Program-made: the position numbers and the translations under genes
Notes under the pieces: model-generated
The model's database searches: none
What the model was told of the DNA's origin: nothing
The model's input: the letters and a program-made list of their open reading frames with translations, nothing else
In this document: positions 10,032 through 18,175 of the stretch, in pieces
Layout of the letters: each line of letters starts with the position of its first letter
Numbering within the stretch: the stretch's first letter is position 1
Assembly (NCBI GenBank): GCA_017459605.1
Contig: JAFUCQ010000011.1
Coordinates: 1-59,572, forward strand
Source of the DNA: Atopobiaceae bacterium
Lineage (GTDB): Bacteria > Actinomycetota > Coriobacteriia > Coriobacteriales > Atopobiaceae
Direction: 5' to 3'
DNA length: 59,572 nt

Positions 10032-10066
10032 ACCTGCGCAATCTACAAGACATTGCGCAGGTTTTG
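10032..10066. terminator. Strong hairpin between divergent genes
   Basis: ACCTGCGCAAT pairs perfectly with ATTGCGCAGGT across a nine-base loop, followed by TTTT. Reading plus, it lies 170 bases before the hydrolase start with no plus gene upstream, so it may be an orphan terminator or an attenuator. Confidence 0.55.
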
Positions 10067-10236
10067 CTCAGCAAGTATGATTGCAAGCGAGGACGTGAGA
10101 GCACACTTTGAGAAGCGGGTTGCGCATGCGCACTAGAATTACCTACTCGCCACAAGCTCTCGACAATCTTGATACCATTATGGGAGGCATTAGGGGCTCG
10201 CGCCGCAGACGTATATTATCAAGCTGAGGAGAACTC

Positions 10237-11010
10237 GTGAAAGCACGTCGCACTGTCGCACAAAAATCACTCATCATCCTTGCTGGTGCCATTGCACTTC
10301 TCGCCCTTGCATTTACGGTCTACGTAAACATCTACTACCACGGCGATAGCACAGCGTATGCCGCCATTGCCGACACAGATGGTCCTGCCGACGGAGTAAC
10401 TGTCGAGCCCTTGTCTGACGGATCGATTGCTTTTGTTGCCGAGAAACCCCTCGCTGGCATGGTTTTCTACCCCGGAGCAAAAGTTGAAGCCGAAGCCTAC
10501 GCGCCACTGCTTACAAACTGTGCCCGCGCGGGCATTACTTCCATCGTAGTTAGACCCCCTTTCAATCTTGCGATACTAAACGCAGGAGCAGCTGGTGGCG
10601 TTCTCGAACAATTCCCAGAGATTGAGACATGGGTTTTAGCTGGTCATTCTTTGGGAGGATCAATGGCCGGAGACTATACTGCCGACCACGCAGATACCAT
10701 CTCACTCCTTGTCTTTTTGGCTGCCTATCCCCACTTAGATCTTTCCAACTATGGCGGCGCAGTTCTTTCCATTGTCGGCAGCGAGGACACAGTAATTAAC
10801 CGAACAAACTACGAAGAGGCAAAGGACAAGTGCCCTCACAATACACAAGAGGTAGTTATCAGCGGAGGCAACCATGCCGGTTTTGGCAACTACGGAGAAC
10901 AAGATGGTGACGGCAAGGCAACCATCACTTCTGAGCAACAGCAAGCGCAAACAGTCGCAGCCATCCTCAATGCGGTTGAGTCCACAGAAGCCAACTCCAG
11001 AAGGTCCTAA
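10237..11010 (+). CDS. Membrane-anchored alpha/beta hydrolase
   Basis: A 257-residue protein with one N-terminal membrane segment (about 11-30) and an extracytoplasmic alpha/beta hydrolase domain. The likely catalytic triad is visible: Ser138 in GHSLGG, Asp184 in GSEDTV and His213 in GGNHAGFG. This arrangement matches the alpha/beta hydrolase family often annotated as carboxymethylenebutenolidase-like. The substrate cannot be told from sequence. The GTG start at 10237 follows GAGGAG at about 10224. It stands alone between two copies of an 88-bp repeat. Confidence 0.8.
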   Translation: MKARRTVAQKSLIILAGAIALLALAFTVYVNIYYHGDSTAYAAIADTDGPADGVTVEPLSDGSIAFVAEKPLAGMVFYPGAKVEAEAYAPLLTNCARAGITSIVVRPPFNLAILNAGAAGGVLEQFPEIETWVLAGHSLGGSMAGDYTADHADTISLLVFLAAYPHLDLSNYGGAVLSIVGSEDTVINRTNYEEAKDKCPHNTQEVVISGGNHAGFGNYGEQDGDGKATITSEQQQAQTVAAILNAVESTEANSRRS

Positions 11011-11072
11011 AGGCGCGTGGCTACAAGCTGGACGTGGCTTTACTCGCCTAAGCCTCCATGTTTGTAAGCTCT

Positions 11073-11160
11073 CGTGGCAAGGAGGTTTTGTGCGTATGGG
11101 TTAGATGTGCCTTAACTTTGCCCTTTTCTTTTGCATTCGGGACTTCTGCTAATTTGTGTC
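11073..11160. repeat. 88-bp direct repeat, copy 2
   Basis: The partner of 8597-8684, same orientation and length. It lies just downstream of the hydrolase and upstream of the LRR gene. Confidence 0.65.
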
Positions 11161-11232
11161 GCCTTGGTGCGCTATAACAGTAAGTAGCTAGTAGATTTTG
11201 GATATGACACCAACAACATTTACGGGGGAGCT

Positions 11233-12609
11233 ATGACATATACTGCTAAACACTCTCGAGCCTTGACAATGCTTATCTCGGCGTTTGCTCTGCTTGTACT
11301 CGCAATAGGACTTCTCAGTCCTCAGCGAGCTTTGGCAGCTGAGCTTGAGCAAACGCAAGATCTTGCGACAGGCATGAGCGCTCCGCTCGAATCTGCCAAT
11401 ACGCTCACAACTTCGGCACAAGCCACACCCGAGCTTGAGGCTCTGCTTGAGGCACAAGTTGCACTCAGCCCAGAGGCAGTAACTACGGGCACCTGCGGCG
11501 CCAATCTTGTGTGGTCGATTACGTCAGATGGTGTGCTCGTTGTGAGTGGATCTGGCGCCATGACCAGCGCTCCGTGGCTTCAAACCGGCATCGACATTCG
11601 TGCGGTTGCTCTGCCAACCGAGCTCACCGCAATCTGCGACGGAGCCTTTGCAGGCTGCGCTTCTCTGCCGTCTATCGATCTTCCAGCCAACCTAACAACT
11701 ATCGGACGCGAGGCCTTCTCGGGTTGCAACTCGCTGACAAGCCTCACGCTTCCTTCCAAGCTCACCACCATCAAGCCAATGGCGTTCAAAGACTGCGTAG
11801 GACTCACTGAGCTCACCCTGCCAAACACTGTCACGAGTCTCGGCTATTCCTTCATCGAAGGAACGTCCATCACGAGCATTACTATCCCGGCGAGCCTCAA
11901 GAGCGCCAGCTATGTGCGCACAGATGGCGTCGTTACCAAGGGCATCCTTACTGGAGCAGACCAGCTCCAGTCGGTCACCTTTGCAGACGGATTATCGCTT
12001 GTGCCCATTGGAAGCTGCAAGGGTCTTGCCAATCTCAAGAGCGTGTCAATCCCGGGTTCTGCTACCAAGATTAGCGAATACGCTTTTGACGGCTGCAAGG
12101 GTTTGGAGACGCTCAGCTATGGCTCTGCAGACAAGATTCCTGCCGAGCTCACTATCGAGCACCACAATGTAGATCTCGCTCCGTTTGTCGAGGTCATTGT
12201 AATTCCTATGCACCGTCTGTATAACCCCAACTCCGGCGAGCACTTCTACACGGGCTCCACCGCTGAGAAAAACAACGTTGTCGCGGCTGGCTGGCGCTAC
12301 GAGGGGATTGGCTGGTACGCACCGTCGTGGTCGCGCACGCCGGTGTATCGCCTGTATAATCCCAATGCGGGTGACCACCACTACACCACCAACGAGGGCG
12401 AGAAGAACTATCTCGTCAAAGTTGGCTGGCGCGACGAAGGCATTGGCTGGTATTCAGACGACGCCAAGTCTGTGCCGCTATATCGCCAGTACAACCCAAA
12501 TGCCAAGGCTGGGTCGCACAACTTTACAACTAGCCTCGGCGAGAACAACATGCTGGTGAGTGTTGGCTGGCGTGCAGAAGGAATTGGCTGGTATGGCGTA
12601 AAGGCATAG
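11233..12609 (+). CDS. Secreted BspA-type leucine-rich repeat protein with DUF5648 repeats
   Basis: A 458-residue secreted protein. A signal peptide (about 1-36, ending AALA/AAE) is followed by a linker, then BspA-like LRR_5 repeats (about 95-300; units such as IGREAFSGCNSLTSLTLPSKL). The C-terminus has three DUF5648-type repeats (YRLYNPNSGEHFYT, then AEKNNVVAAGW, then EGIGWY) at about 325-458. BspA-type LRR domains in oral bacteria bind host matrix proteins or other bacteria. DUF5648 has no known function and is usually at the surface-exposed end. No LPXTG or membrane anchor is present, so attachment may depend on the repeats. The ATG follows GGGGGAGCT. The next gene encodes a second DUF5648 protein. 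Confidence 0.85.
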   Translation: MTYTAKHSRALTMLISAFALLVLAIGLLSPQRALAAELEQTQDLATGMSAPLESANTLTTSAQATPELEALLEAQVALSPEAVTTGTCGANLVWSITSDGVLVVSGSGAMTSAPWLQTGIDIRAVALPTELTAICDGAFAGCASLPSIDLPANLTTIGREAFSGCNSLTSLTLPSKLTTIKPMAFKDCVGLTELTLPNTVTSLGYSFIEGTSITSITIPASLKSASYVRTDGVVTKGILTGADQLQSVTFADGLSLVPIGSCKGLANLKSVSIPGSATKISEYAFDGCKGLETLSYGSADKIPAELTIEHHNVDLAPFVEVIVIPMHRLYNPNSGEHFYTGSTAEKNNVVAAGWRYEGIGWYAPSWSRTPVYRLYNPNAGDHHYTTNEGEKNYLVKVGWRDEGIGWYSDDAKSVPLYRQYNPNAKAGSHNFTTSLGENNMLVSVGWRAEGIGWYGVKA

Positions 12610-12630
12610 CTGGCAGCGCCTAAATCGATG

Positions 12631-12663
12631 AGCGCCCGTACGAATCACCTTCGTGCGGGCGCT
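12631..12663 (+). terminator. Hairpin between LRR and DUF5648 genes
   Basis: AGCGCCCG and CGGGCGCT form an eight-base stem with further pairing (CGAA/TTCG) inside. The T-run is absent, so termination may be partial. Confidence 0.45.
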
Positions 12664-12733
12664 GGCATATCTCGACGATATACAATGGAGGCTAACGATT
12701 TGATTGGCAAAAAAGAGAATCGAGGAGTGTGAC

Positions 12734-13663
12734 ATGGGCGCTCATCAGGTGAAGACACATAACTGCTTGTCAAACAAAGCTTGGCGCATGCTGGTATTTG
12801 CGAGCATGCTTCTGTTCTGCATCGCTTTTGCCGGAACTCCTCGTGCATTTGCGCAGGATAGTGCAGAATCTCAGCTCATGTATCGACTCTACAACCCCAA
12901 TTCTGGCGAACACTTCTATACCGCTTCCTCAGCCGAGAAAAACTCCGTTGTAGCTGCAGGTTGGATCTACGAGGGCATTGGTTGGATAGCTCCTCAGACC
13001 TCGGCGGTGCCGGTGTATCGCCTGTACAATCCTAACGCCGGAGACCACCACTACACCATGAATAGCCATGAGCGCGACCATCTTGTTTCGGTTGGCTGGC
13101 GCTATGAGGGGATTTCGTGGTACAGCTCAGATTCCAAGGCAGTACAGATATTGCGCCAATACAATCCCAACGCGACGTCTGGAGCCCACAATTATTCGAG
13201 CTCAGTGCCAGAAAACGAGATGCTCGTTTTGCTTGGATGGAAGCCAGAAGGCGTTGCGTGGTACGGGCGAAACCTCAACGTGCGCACAGCATCAGACAGA
13301 CCAACACTCTACGCCCATCGAGCCATGAGTTTTATCAAGGAGTATTGCGCAACGGGAATGTTGCTCGACCAGAAAAATGAACTCACACTGATAAAACGCC
13401 CAGGTTGGTCGCTTACGAGTTTAAATTACGTCATGCCTGAGAGCGCCTTGTGGAAAACGATTCGCAGCGCGTCAGATAACAAAACGTTGAGTATTGTTAA
13501 GAACTGCGAGCTGGTGCGCGTTGATGATAAAAACGTGACAGTAACCGTGACAACGGCATCAACCTCGGGAGCTCAGTTGGGCTGGACAAGTAAAACCCAG
13601 AAGTGCAGCTTCGTGCTGACTTTTAACGACCTCGGGCTCATTGTTTCTTGCCAGGCAGCGTAA
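12734..13663 (+). CDS. Secreted DUF5648-repeat protein
   Basis: The chosen ATG at 12734 has GAGGAG six bases upstream and gives 309 residues; a TTG at 12704 is less likely. After a signal peptide (about 15-40, cleaved near AFA) come three DUF5648 repeats (YRLYNPNSGEHFYT, YRLYNPNAGDHHYT, LRQYNPNATSGAHNY) closely resembling those of the preceding LRR protein. The remaining ~120 residues are an unrecognised domain with no membrane segment. The two genes probably arose by duplication of the repeat module. The stop overlaps the start of the LtaS-like gene (TAATG), implying translational coupling. Confidence 0.75.
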   Translation: MGAHQVKTHNCLSNKAWRMLVFASMLLFCIAFAGTPRAFAQDSAESQLMYRLYNPNSGEHFYTASSAEKNSVVAAGWIYEGIGWIAPQTSAVPVYRLYNPNAGDHHYTMNSHERDHLVSVGWRYEGISWYSSDSKAVQILRQYNPNATSGAHNYSSSVPENEMLVLLGWKPEGVAWYGRNLNVRTASDRPTLYAHRAMSFIKEYCATGMLLDQKNELTLIKRPGWSLTSLNYVMPESALWKTIRSASDNKTLSIVKNCELVRVDDKNVTVTVTTASTSGAQLGWTSKTQKCSFVLTFNDLGLIVSCQAA

Positions 13664-16401
13664 TGGCAAACGAGGGTTTATCTGCAGATACGAACTCACG
13701 CCTCACACGAGGGGCGTTTGTTTTCAAGGCAGCAGCCAAAAAACAGGCCGTTGCATCAGGAGCTGACCAGCTTGCGGCCGGCGCAGATAAGTCCGCAACG
13801 GAGGCAAGTACAGACGCTGACCAGCCCGTAGCAGGTGCAGACCAAACGGCAGCAAACACAAATGAAGCTGCGGCAGTCGAGGCGCACAGTACGCCCGCCC
13901 ATTTTGCTCCGAGTAGCATTGCACCCACAGTCGACACCTCTGAGGGCACTCGCTCCACCGCACCCGCTCATTTTGCCGCAGGCTCGAGCGACGCTACTAC
14001 AGACGAAGCCAACTCAGGCGTCAGCACTTCTGCGACCTTGAGTACTTCCAATACGCCCTCTCCTAGCACCTCAGTCACTGGCAGCACTTCCGCTGCTCCC
14101 GACAGCGAGACCACTGCATCCAGCTCTCCTCGAGGTTTCCACCAGCTTTTCAAGCCAGCGCTCTTCATCCCTGTGTCAGTCCTTATCTTTGAGCTTGCCT
14201 TGAGGCTTTCAACAGCGTCTGAGCCCTACTACGCACTTCTCGTCATAGGACTCTTTGCTCTTGCATGGGGATGTCTCTTGGAGCTTCCGCCGGCACTCAT
14301 AAAAAACGAGCGCGTATCAGCAGGGATACGTGTTGCTATCCTAGCGCTGCTTGGGGTGCTTTTCTCGGTTCAGTATTTTGTGTTTCGCAAGTTCAAGCTG
14401 TTCTACGATCCCAAAACGATTGTCACGGGGGCAACGGATGCCATGGGTCAGTTTGGCGACTCAGCGGCAGCGCTTATCCTGTCTCCCTCGGGTCTTGTTC
14501 ACCTTACCATCTTTTTGGCACCTGCTCTCATCGCTGCATTCTTTGCCTGCCGCAAAAGACTCAAAAAGCAGGTGGGTCCAACCCCGCTCCCGTCCACTGC
14601 CTCTGACTCGCTCCCGTCCACTGCCCCTGACTCGCTCCCGTCCGCTGCGCCTGACTCGTCCCATCCTGCAGCAAAAGCTCCGCTCCAGCCCGTAACTGCC
14701 GCACCGATTCCCGAGCCACGTCATTTACTCACCACTGCAGTACTAGCCGCCGTTTGTGCGTTGGGACTTACCGTCTCGCTTGGCAACCTCTGGTCGCTTT
14801 GGACCGAACACTACAACTTCCAGAGCGCGGTGAGTTCGTTTGGCCTGCTCACGAGCCTTGGCAAGGAAGCTCATGCAGCAATCTTCAAACCGGTCGGCTC
14901 GATGGGCTCCCTCGTGCTTCAGGATGGAGGAGCGCTCAGTCAAGGCTCGTCCAGCTCAGACGCCTCAAGTGTCACAGACGCCGAAAGAACAGAAGCATCT
15001 GCAGCATCCGCGTCTGGCAAAACAGAGCCTGCGAGCTACGAACCCAGCGTAATGGACATCGACTTCGAAGCCCTCGCCCAAACAACAGACGGCACGTGGG
15101 CAGATGTCGACCGTTACGTAGCAAGCCTTACTCCCAGCTCAAAGAACAAGTACACTGGCTTGTTCGAGGGCTACAACCTCATCTTTATCTCTGCCGAAGC
15201 CCTGAGTTCAGAGGCAATTCGCCCCGATACAACGCCCACTCTTTGGCGCATGGCAGAGAAGGGCATCCAGCTCACGGACTACTATCAGTTTGATAACGCT
15301 GGAACTACCGGTGGCGAGTGCGCCAACATCTTTGGTCTGTATGCAACAGAGGGCGGCAGCTCGGTTAAGATGACCGCCGACCACAACAACTACCTCACCA
15401 TGGGAAACGCACTCAACCGTTTGGGCTATGAAGGCTGGGCGTTTCATAACAACTCGTACGAGTTCTACGACCGCCATCTCACCCACAACAATCTGGGTTA
15501 CAGCCACGGTTACATGGGCTACGGAAACGGTATGGAACAGTGGGTTGAATGGCAGTGGCCGCAAAGCGACCTCGAGATGGTCAAGGGTACCTTCGATAAC
15601 ATTTACGGAAACGTCGAGCGCTTTAATGTGTACTACATGTCGGTGAGTGGCCACAGCGACTACGGTCCCGGCGAGAACAAGATGGCTGAGAAAAACAAAG
15701 ATGCTGTAGCAGACCTCGACTATTCTGAACCGATAAAAAACTATCTCGCTTCAAATGTCGAGCTTGATCACGCTATGGAATACCTACTCAAGCAGCTAAA
15801 AGACAAGGGTATCGACAAGCGTACGGTTGTGGTGGTTGCTGCCGATCACTTCCCTTACGGTCTTGATGACGATGCTCCAGTGGGTCAGCTCAACTACACG
15901 TCTGAGTTGTACGGCTACGAGGTGAGCGACGTATTCCAGAGAGATCACAACCGAGCAATTATCTGGAGCGCCTCGCTCGAAGGCAAAGACCCAATCGTGG
16001 CAAACGGACCCTGCGCGAGCATTGACTTGTTGCCAACACTACTCAACCTTTTTGGCTGCGAGTGGGATTCGCGCCTTTTGCCAGGACGCGATGTACTTTC
16101 CGATGCTGAACCCCTCGTGTTTGACACCAACTACAACTGGAAAAGCGCACGTGGGACCTACTGGGCAAGTACGGGAAAGTTTGAACCAACCGAAGGAGCG
16201 GATGTTCCCGAAGGCTATGTCGAGGCCACGAGCGCCACGGTTGCCCGCAAGCTCTCATACTGCGAGGCCGTGCTTACAACTGACTACTGGCGCCACGTCT
16301 TTGGCAATCCGGCGCCCGTTTCTGCAAGCAAGCAGGTGGGCAACGTTTCGCTGTGTTTACACGCTGAATTTTTAGGAGACTCCACGCGCAAATGCTGCTA
16401 G
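13663..16401 (+). CDS. LTA-synthase-like phosphoglycerol transferase (sulfatase fold)
   Basis: A 912-residue membrane enzyme of the LtaS/alkaline-phosphatase superfamily. The ATG at 13663 overlaps the previous stop as TAATG. Residues 1-160 are hydrophilic and rich in Ala/Asp/Ser/Thr repeats. About five membrane segments follow (roughly 165-390), interrupted by a PST/SAPDS repeat. An extracytoplasmic catalytic domain spans about 500-860. The residues matching the LtaS metal and nucleophile sites are visible: Glu512 in ISAEALSSE, Thr549 in NAGTTGGE, and Asp728-His729 in VAADHFPYG. LtaS enzymes transfer glycerol phosphate from phosphatidylglycerol to a glycolipid anchor or glycan. The exact acceptor here is unknown. 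The very long low-complexity N-terminus is unusual for the family. Confidence 0.85.
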   Translation: MANEGLSADTNSRLTRGAFVFKAAAKKQAVASGADQLAAGADKSATEASTDADQPVAGADQTAANTNEAAAVEAHSTPAHFAPSSIAPTVDTSEGTRSTAPAHFAAGSSDATTDEANSGVSTSATLSTSNTPSPSTSVTGSTSAAPDSETTASSSPRGFHQLFKPALFIPVSVLIFELALRLSTASEPYYALLVIGLFALAWGCLLELPPALIKNERVSAGIRVAILALLGVLFSVQYFVFRKFKLFYDPKTIVTGATDAMGQFGDSAAALILSPSGLVHLTIFLAPALIAAFFACRKRLKKQVGPTPLPSTASDSLPSTAPDSLPSAAPDSSHPAAKAPLQPVTAAPIPEPRHLLTTAVLAAVCALGLTVSLGNLWSLWTEHYNFQSAVSSFGLLTSLGKEAHAAIFKPVGSMGSLVLQDGGALSQGSSSSDASSVTDAERTEASAASASGKTEPASYEPSVMDIDFEALAQTTDGTWADVDRYVASLTPSSKNKYTGLFEGYNLIFISAEALSSEAIRPDTTPTLWRMAEKGIQLTDYYQFDNAGTTGGECANIFGLYATEGGSSVKMTADHNNYLTMGNALNRLGYEGWAFHNNSYEFYDRHLTHNNLGYSHGYMGYGNGMEQWVEWQWPQSDLEMVKGTFDNIYGNVERFNVYYMSVSGHSDYGPGENKMAEKNKDAVADLDYSEPIKNYLASNVELDHAMEYLLKQLKDKGIDKRTVVVVAADHFPYGLDDDAPVGQLNYTSELYGYEVSDVFQRDHNRAIIWSASLEGKDPIVANGPCASIDLLPTLLNLFGCEWDSRLLPGRDVLSDAEPLVFDTNYNWKSARGTYWASTGKFEPTEGADVPEGYVEATSATVARKLSYCEAVLTTDYWRHVFGNPAPVSASKQVGNVSLCLHAEFLGDSTRKCC

Positions 16402-16519
16402 GATGGCATGAACGCAGTGGAGCTGGAGCAAACAGCTCATACGCAAACCGCCTCAACAGCCATGTCAGCTAGAGATAGATTCTGGCTCCGTGGACTACGA
16501 CGAGTCAAAGGAGTGCACT

Positions 16520-17392
16520 ATGAATGCTGTGCGCATTGCCGATATTCTCCGAGAGAAGCAGACCTTCTCCTTTGAGATCTTCCCGCCAAAAGACGAGTTG
16601 CCCGTTGAGGCTGGTCGACAAATAGTCTCGGAGCTCGCAACTTACGGTCCTGACTACATGTCGGTAACTTTCTCTGCTGGGGGTTCTGGAAACTCCGAGC
16701 ACAGCATCGATATTGCCGCTCACATGCAAGACGAGCAGCAGGTCACAGCCCTCGCTCACCTCACCTGCATTGGGTCGACTCGCGAACAAATTGCCCACAA
16801 CGTCAAAGAGCTCACCAGCCGTGGCGTCAACAATATCTTGGCACTTCGCGGAGATCGCGTGCCCGGACAGACTGAAGGCGATTTTCGCTACGCGTCTGAC
16901 CTCATCTCCTATCTTAAAGAGCAGGATGTCTGCGTGGGAGCTGCGTGCTACCCCGAAGGCCATGTCGAATGTGAGGACGATGCCCGTTCGATGGAGCACC
17001 TCAAGATGAAACAAGATGCCGGCGCCGACTTCTTGGTGACCCAGCTCTTCTTTGATAACGAGCTGTTCTACCGCTTCCGCGAAGCATGCGACCGCGCGCG
17101 AATCAAGATTCCGGTTGTGGCAGGCATCATGCCGTTTACCAGTGAATCGCAGGTCAAGCGCATGGCGTTTACCTGTGGGGCAACTATTCCGGCACGTCTC
17201 ATCAAGCGTCTGGTTGCCCTTGGCAACAGCCCCGAGGATCTCAAAAAAGCCGGCATCGAGTACGCGTGCGACCAGCTGACAGACCTTGCTGCAAACGGCG
17301 TAGACGGGCTGCACGTGTATTGCATGAATCGTCCCGAGGTTGGCAAGGCTGCCCGTGATGCCCTGCTGGACTGCGCCTATCTCGAGGCATAG
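16520..17392 (+). CDS. metF: 5,10-methylenetetrahydrofolate reductase MetF
   Basis: The chosen ATG at 16520 has AAAGGAG upstream and gives 290 residues, the normal MTHFR length. Family motifs include FSFEIFPPKDE (N-terminal catalytic Glu), YMSVTFSAGGSG, NNILALRGDR and the C-terminal DGLHVYCMNRPE. It reduces methylene-THF to methyl-THF with an FAD cofactor, supplying the methyl donor for methionine synthase. It leads a three-gene cluster with the MetH reactivation protein (12 bases downstream) and MetH. The 118-base gap before it was checked by eye for known riboswitch cores, and none was recognised. Confidence 0.93.
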   Translation: MNAVRIADILREKQTFSFEIFPPKDELPVEAGRQIVSELATYGPDYMSVTFSAGGSGNSEHSIDIAAHMQDEQQVTALAHLTCIGSTREQIAHNVKELTSRGVNNILALRGDRVPGQTEGDFRYASDLISYLKEQDVCVGAACYPEGHVECEDDARSMEHLKMKQDAGADFLVTQLFFDNELFYRFREACDRARIKIPVVAGIMPFTSESQVKRMAFTCGATIPARLIKRLVALGNSPEDLKKAGIEYACDQLTDLAANGVDGLHVYCMNRPEVGKAARDALLDCAYLEA

Positions 17393-17404
17393 GAGCGTGG
17401 CTGT

Positions 17405-18175
17405 GTGAGTGCTGATGAGCTAGTCATACCACGTGAGTCATTGCAGATAGCATCTGTTGACCGCCGAGAAGTACTGCGCTACCTTGGCCATCGCGAACAA
17501 GAACTCACTTCTGAGTTCGAGGCGCTGCTCGACGAGACAATCGCGCGCTGTTTGAACGTGGCAACGCCTCGTATGGCGCTGCGTTCGTTTGCACTGGCAA
17601 ACACTGAGAGCGCTGCAGCTGTGAATGATGCCGCATATGGGACGACCGCTACAGCGGGGGAGCCTGCGGCGTTGCGGCTTGTGGGCAGCCAACTCGAGCT
17701 TGTTGGGTGCGACATTGCCAAGCATCTCGCAGGTGCAGATCGAGTTGTCCTCATGGCAGTGACCACGGGAAACGCTATCGACCAAGAGCTCCGTCGCCTG
17801 TCCTTTGGCAACTCGCTCGAACAGCTGGTGTTCGATGCGGCTGCTACGGCTCTCGTTGAGCGTGTGGCCGACGTCGCAGAAGCCCGCGTTCGTGATTGGG
17901 CAGCCAGCATGCAACGCTTTACAAGCTGGCGTTTCTCGCCTGGCTATGGAGACCTACCCTTAGAGACACAGCGTCTCTTATTGGCATCGCTCGACGCAAC
18001 GCGACAACTAGGAATCACACTTACCGATTCGCTTTTGATGGCCCCAACCAAAAGCGTAAGTGCCATTATGGGAGTACATGCCGTTCCGCAAAGCGGCATG
18101 GCGTCGTCGTGCTCGATTTGCTCGCTCTTTGAGTTTTGCACGCAACGCCTGCAAGGAAGGACCTGCTGTGGATAA
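17405..18175 (+). CDS. Stand-alone methionine synthase reactivation-domain protein
   Basis: A 256-residue protein resembling the C-terminal activation domain of cobalamin-dependent MetH. The SAM-site signature SPGYGDLPL and the helix LGITLTDSLLMAPTKSVSAIMG are clear. It ends in a Cys-rich tail (CSIC...C...CC). In E. coli this domain is fused to MetH and binds SAM during reductive methylation of cob(II)alamin. Here it is a separate gene between metF and metH, as in some anaerobes. GTG at 17405 is used as start, with AGGAG about eight bases upstream. Its 3' end overlaps the metH start by eight bases. The Cys tail could bind a metal or an Fe-S cluster, but this is unproven. Confidence 0.85.
   Translation: MSADELVIPRESLQIASVDRREVLRYLGHREQELTSEFEALLDETIARCLNVATPRMALRSFALANTESAAAVNDAAYGTTATAGEPAALRLVGSQLELVGCDIAKHLAGADRVVLMAVTTGNAIDQELRRLSFGNSLEQLVFDAAATALVERVADVAEARVRDWAASMQRFTSWRFSPGYGDLPLETQRLLLASLDATRQLGITLTDSLLMAPTKSVSAIMGVHAVPQSGMASSCSICSLFEFCTQRLQGRTCCG

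Noticed and set aside
16402-16519. Possible cobalamin, SAH or SAM riboswitch upstream of metF
   Set aside because: A GAGCTG/CAGCTC hairpin is present, but none of the conserved cores of those riboswitches could be recognised.
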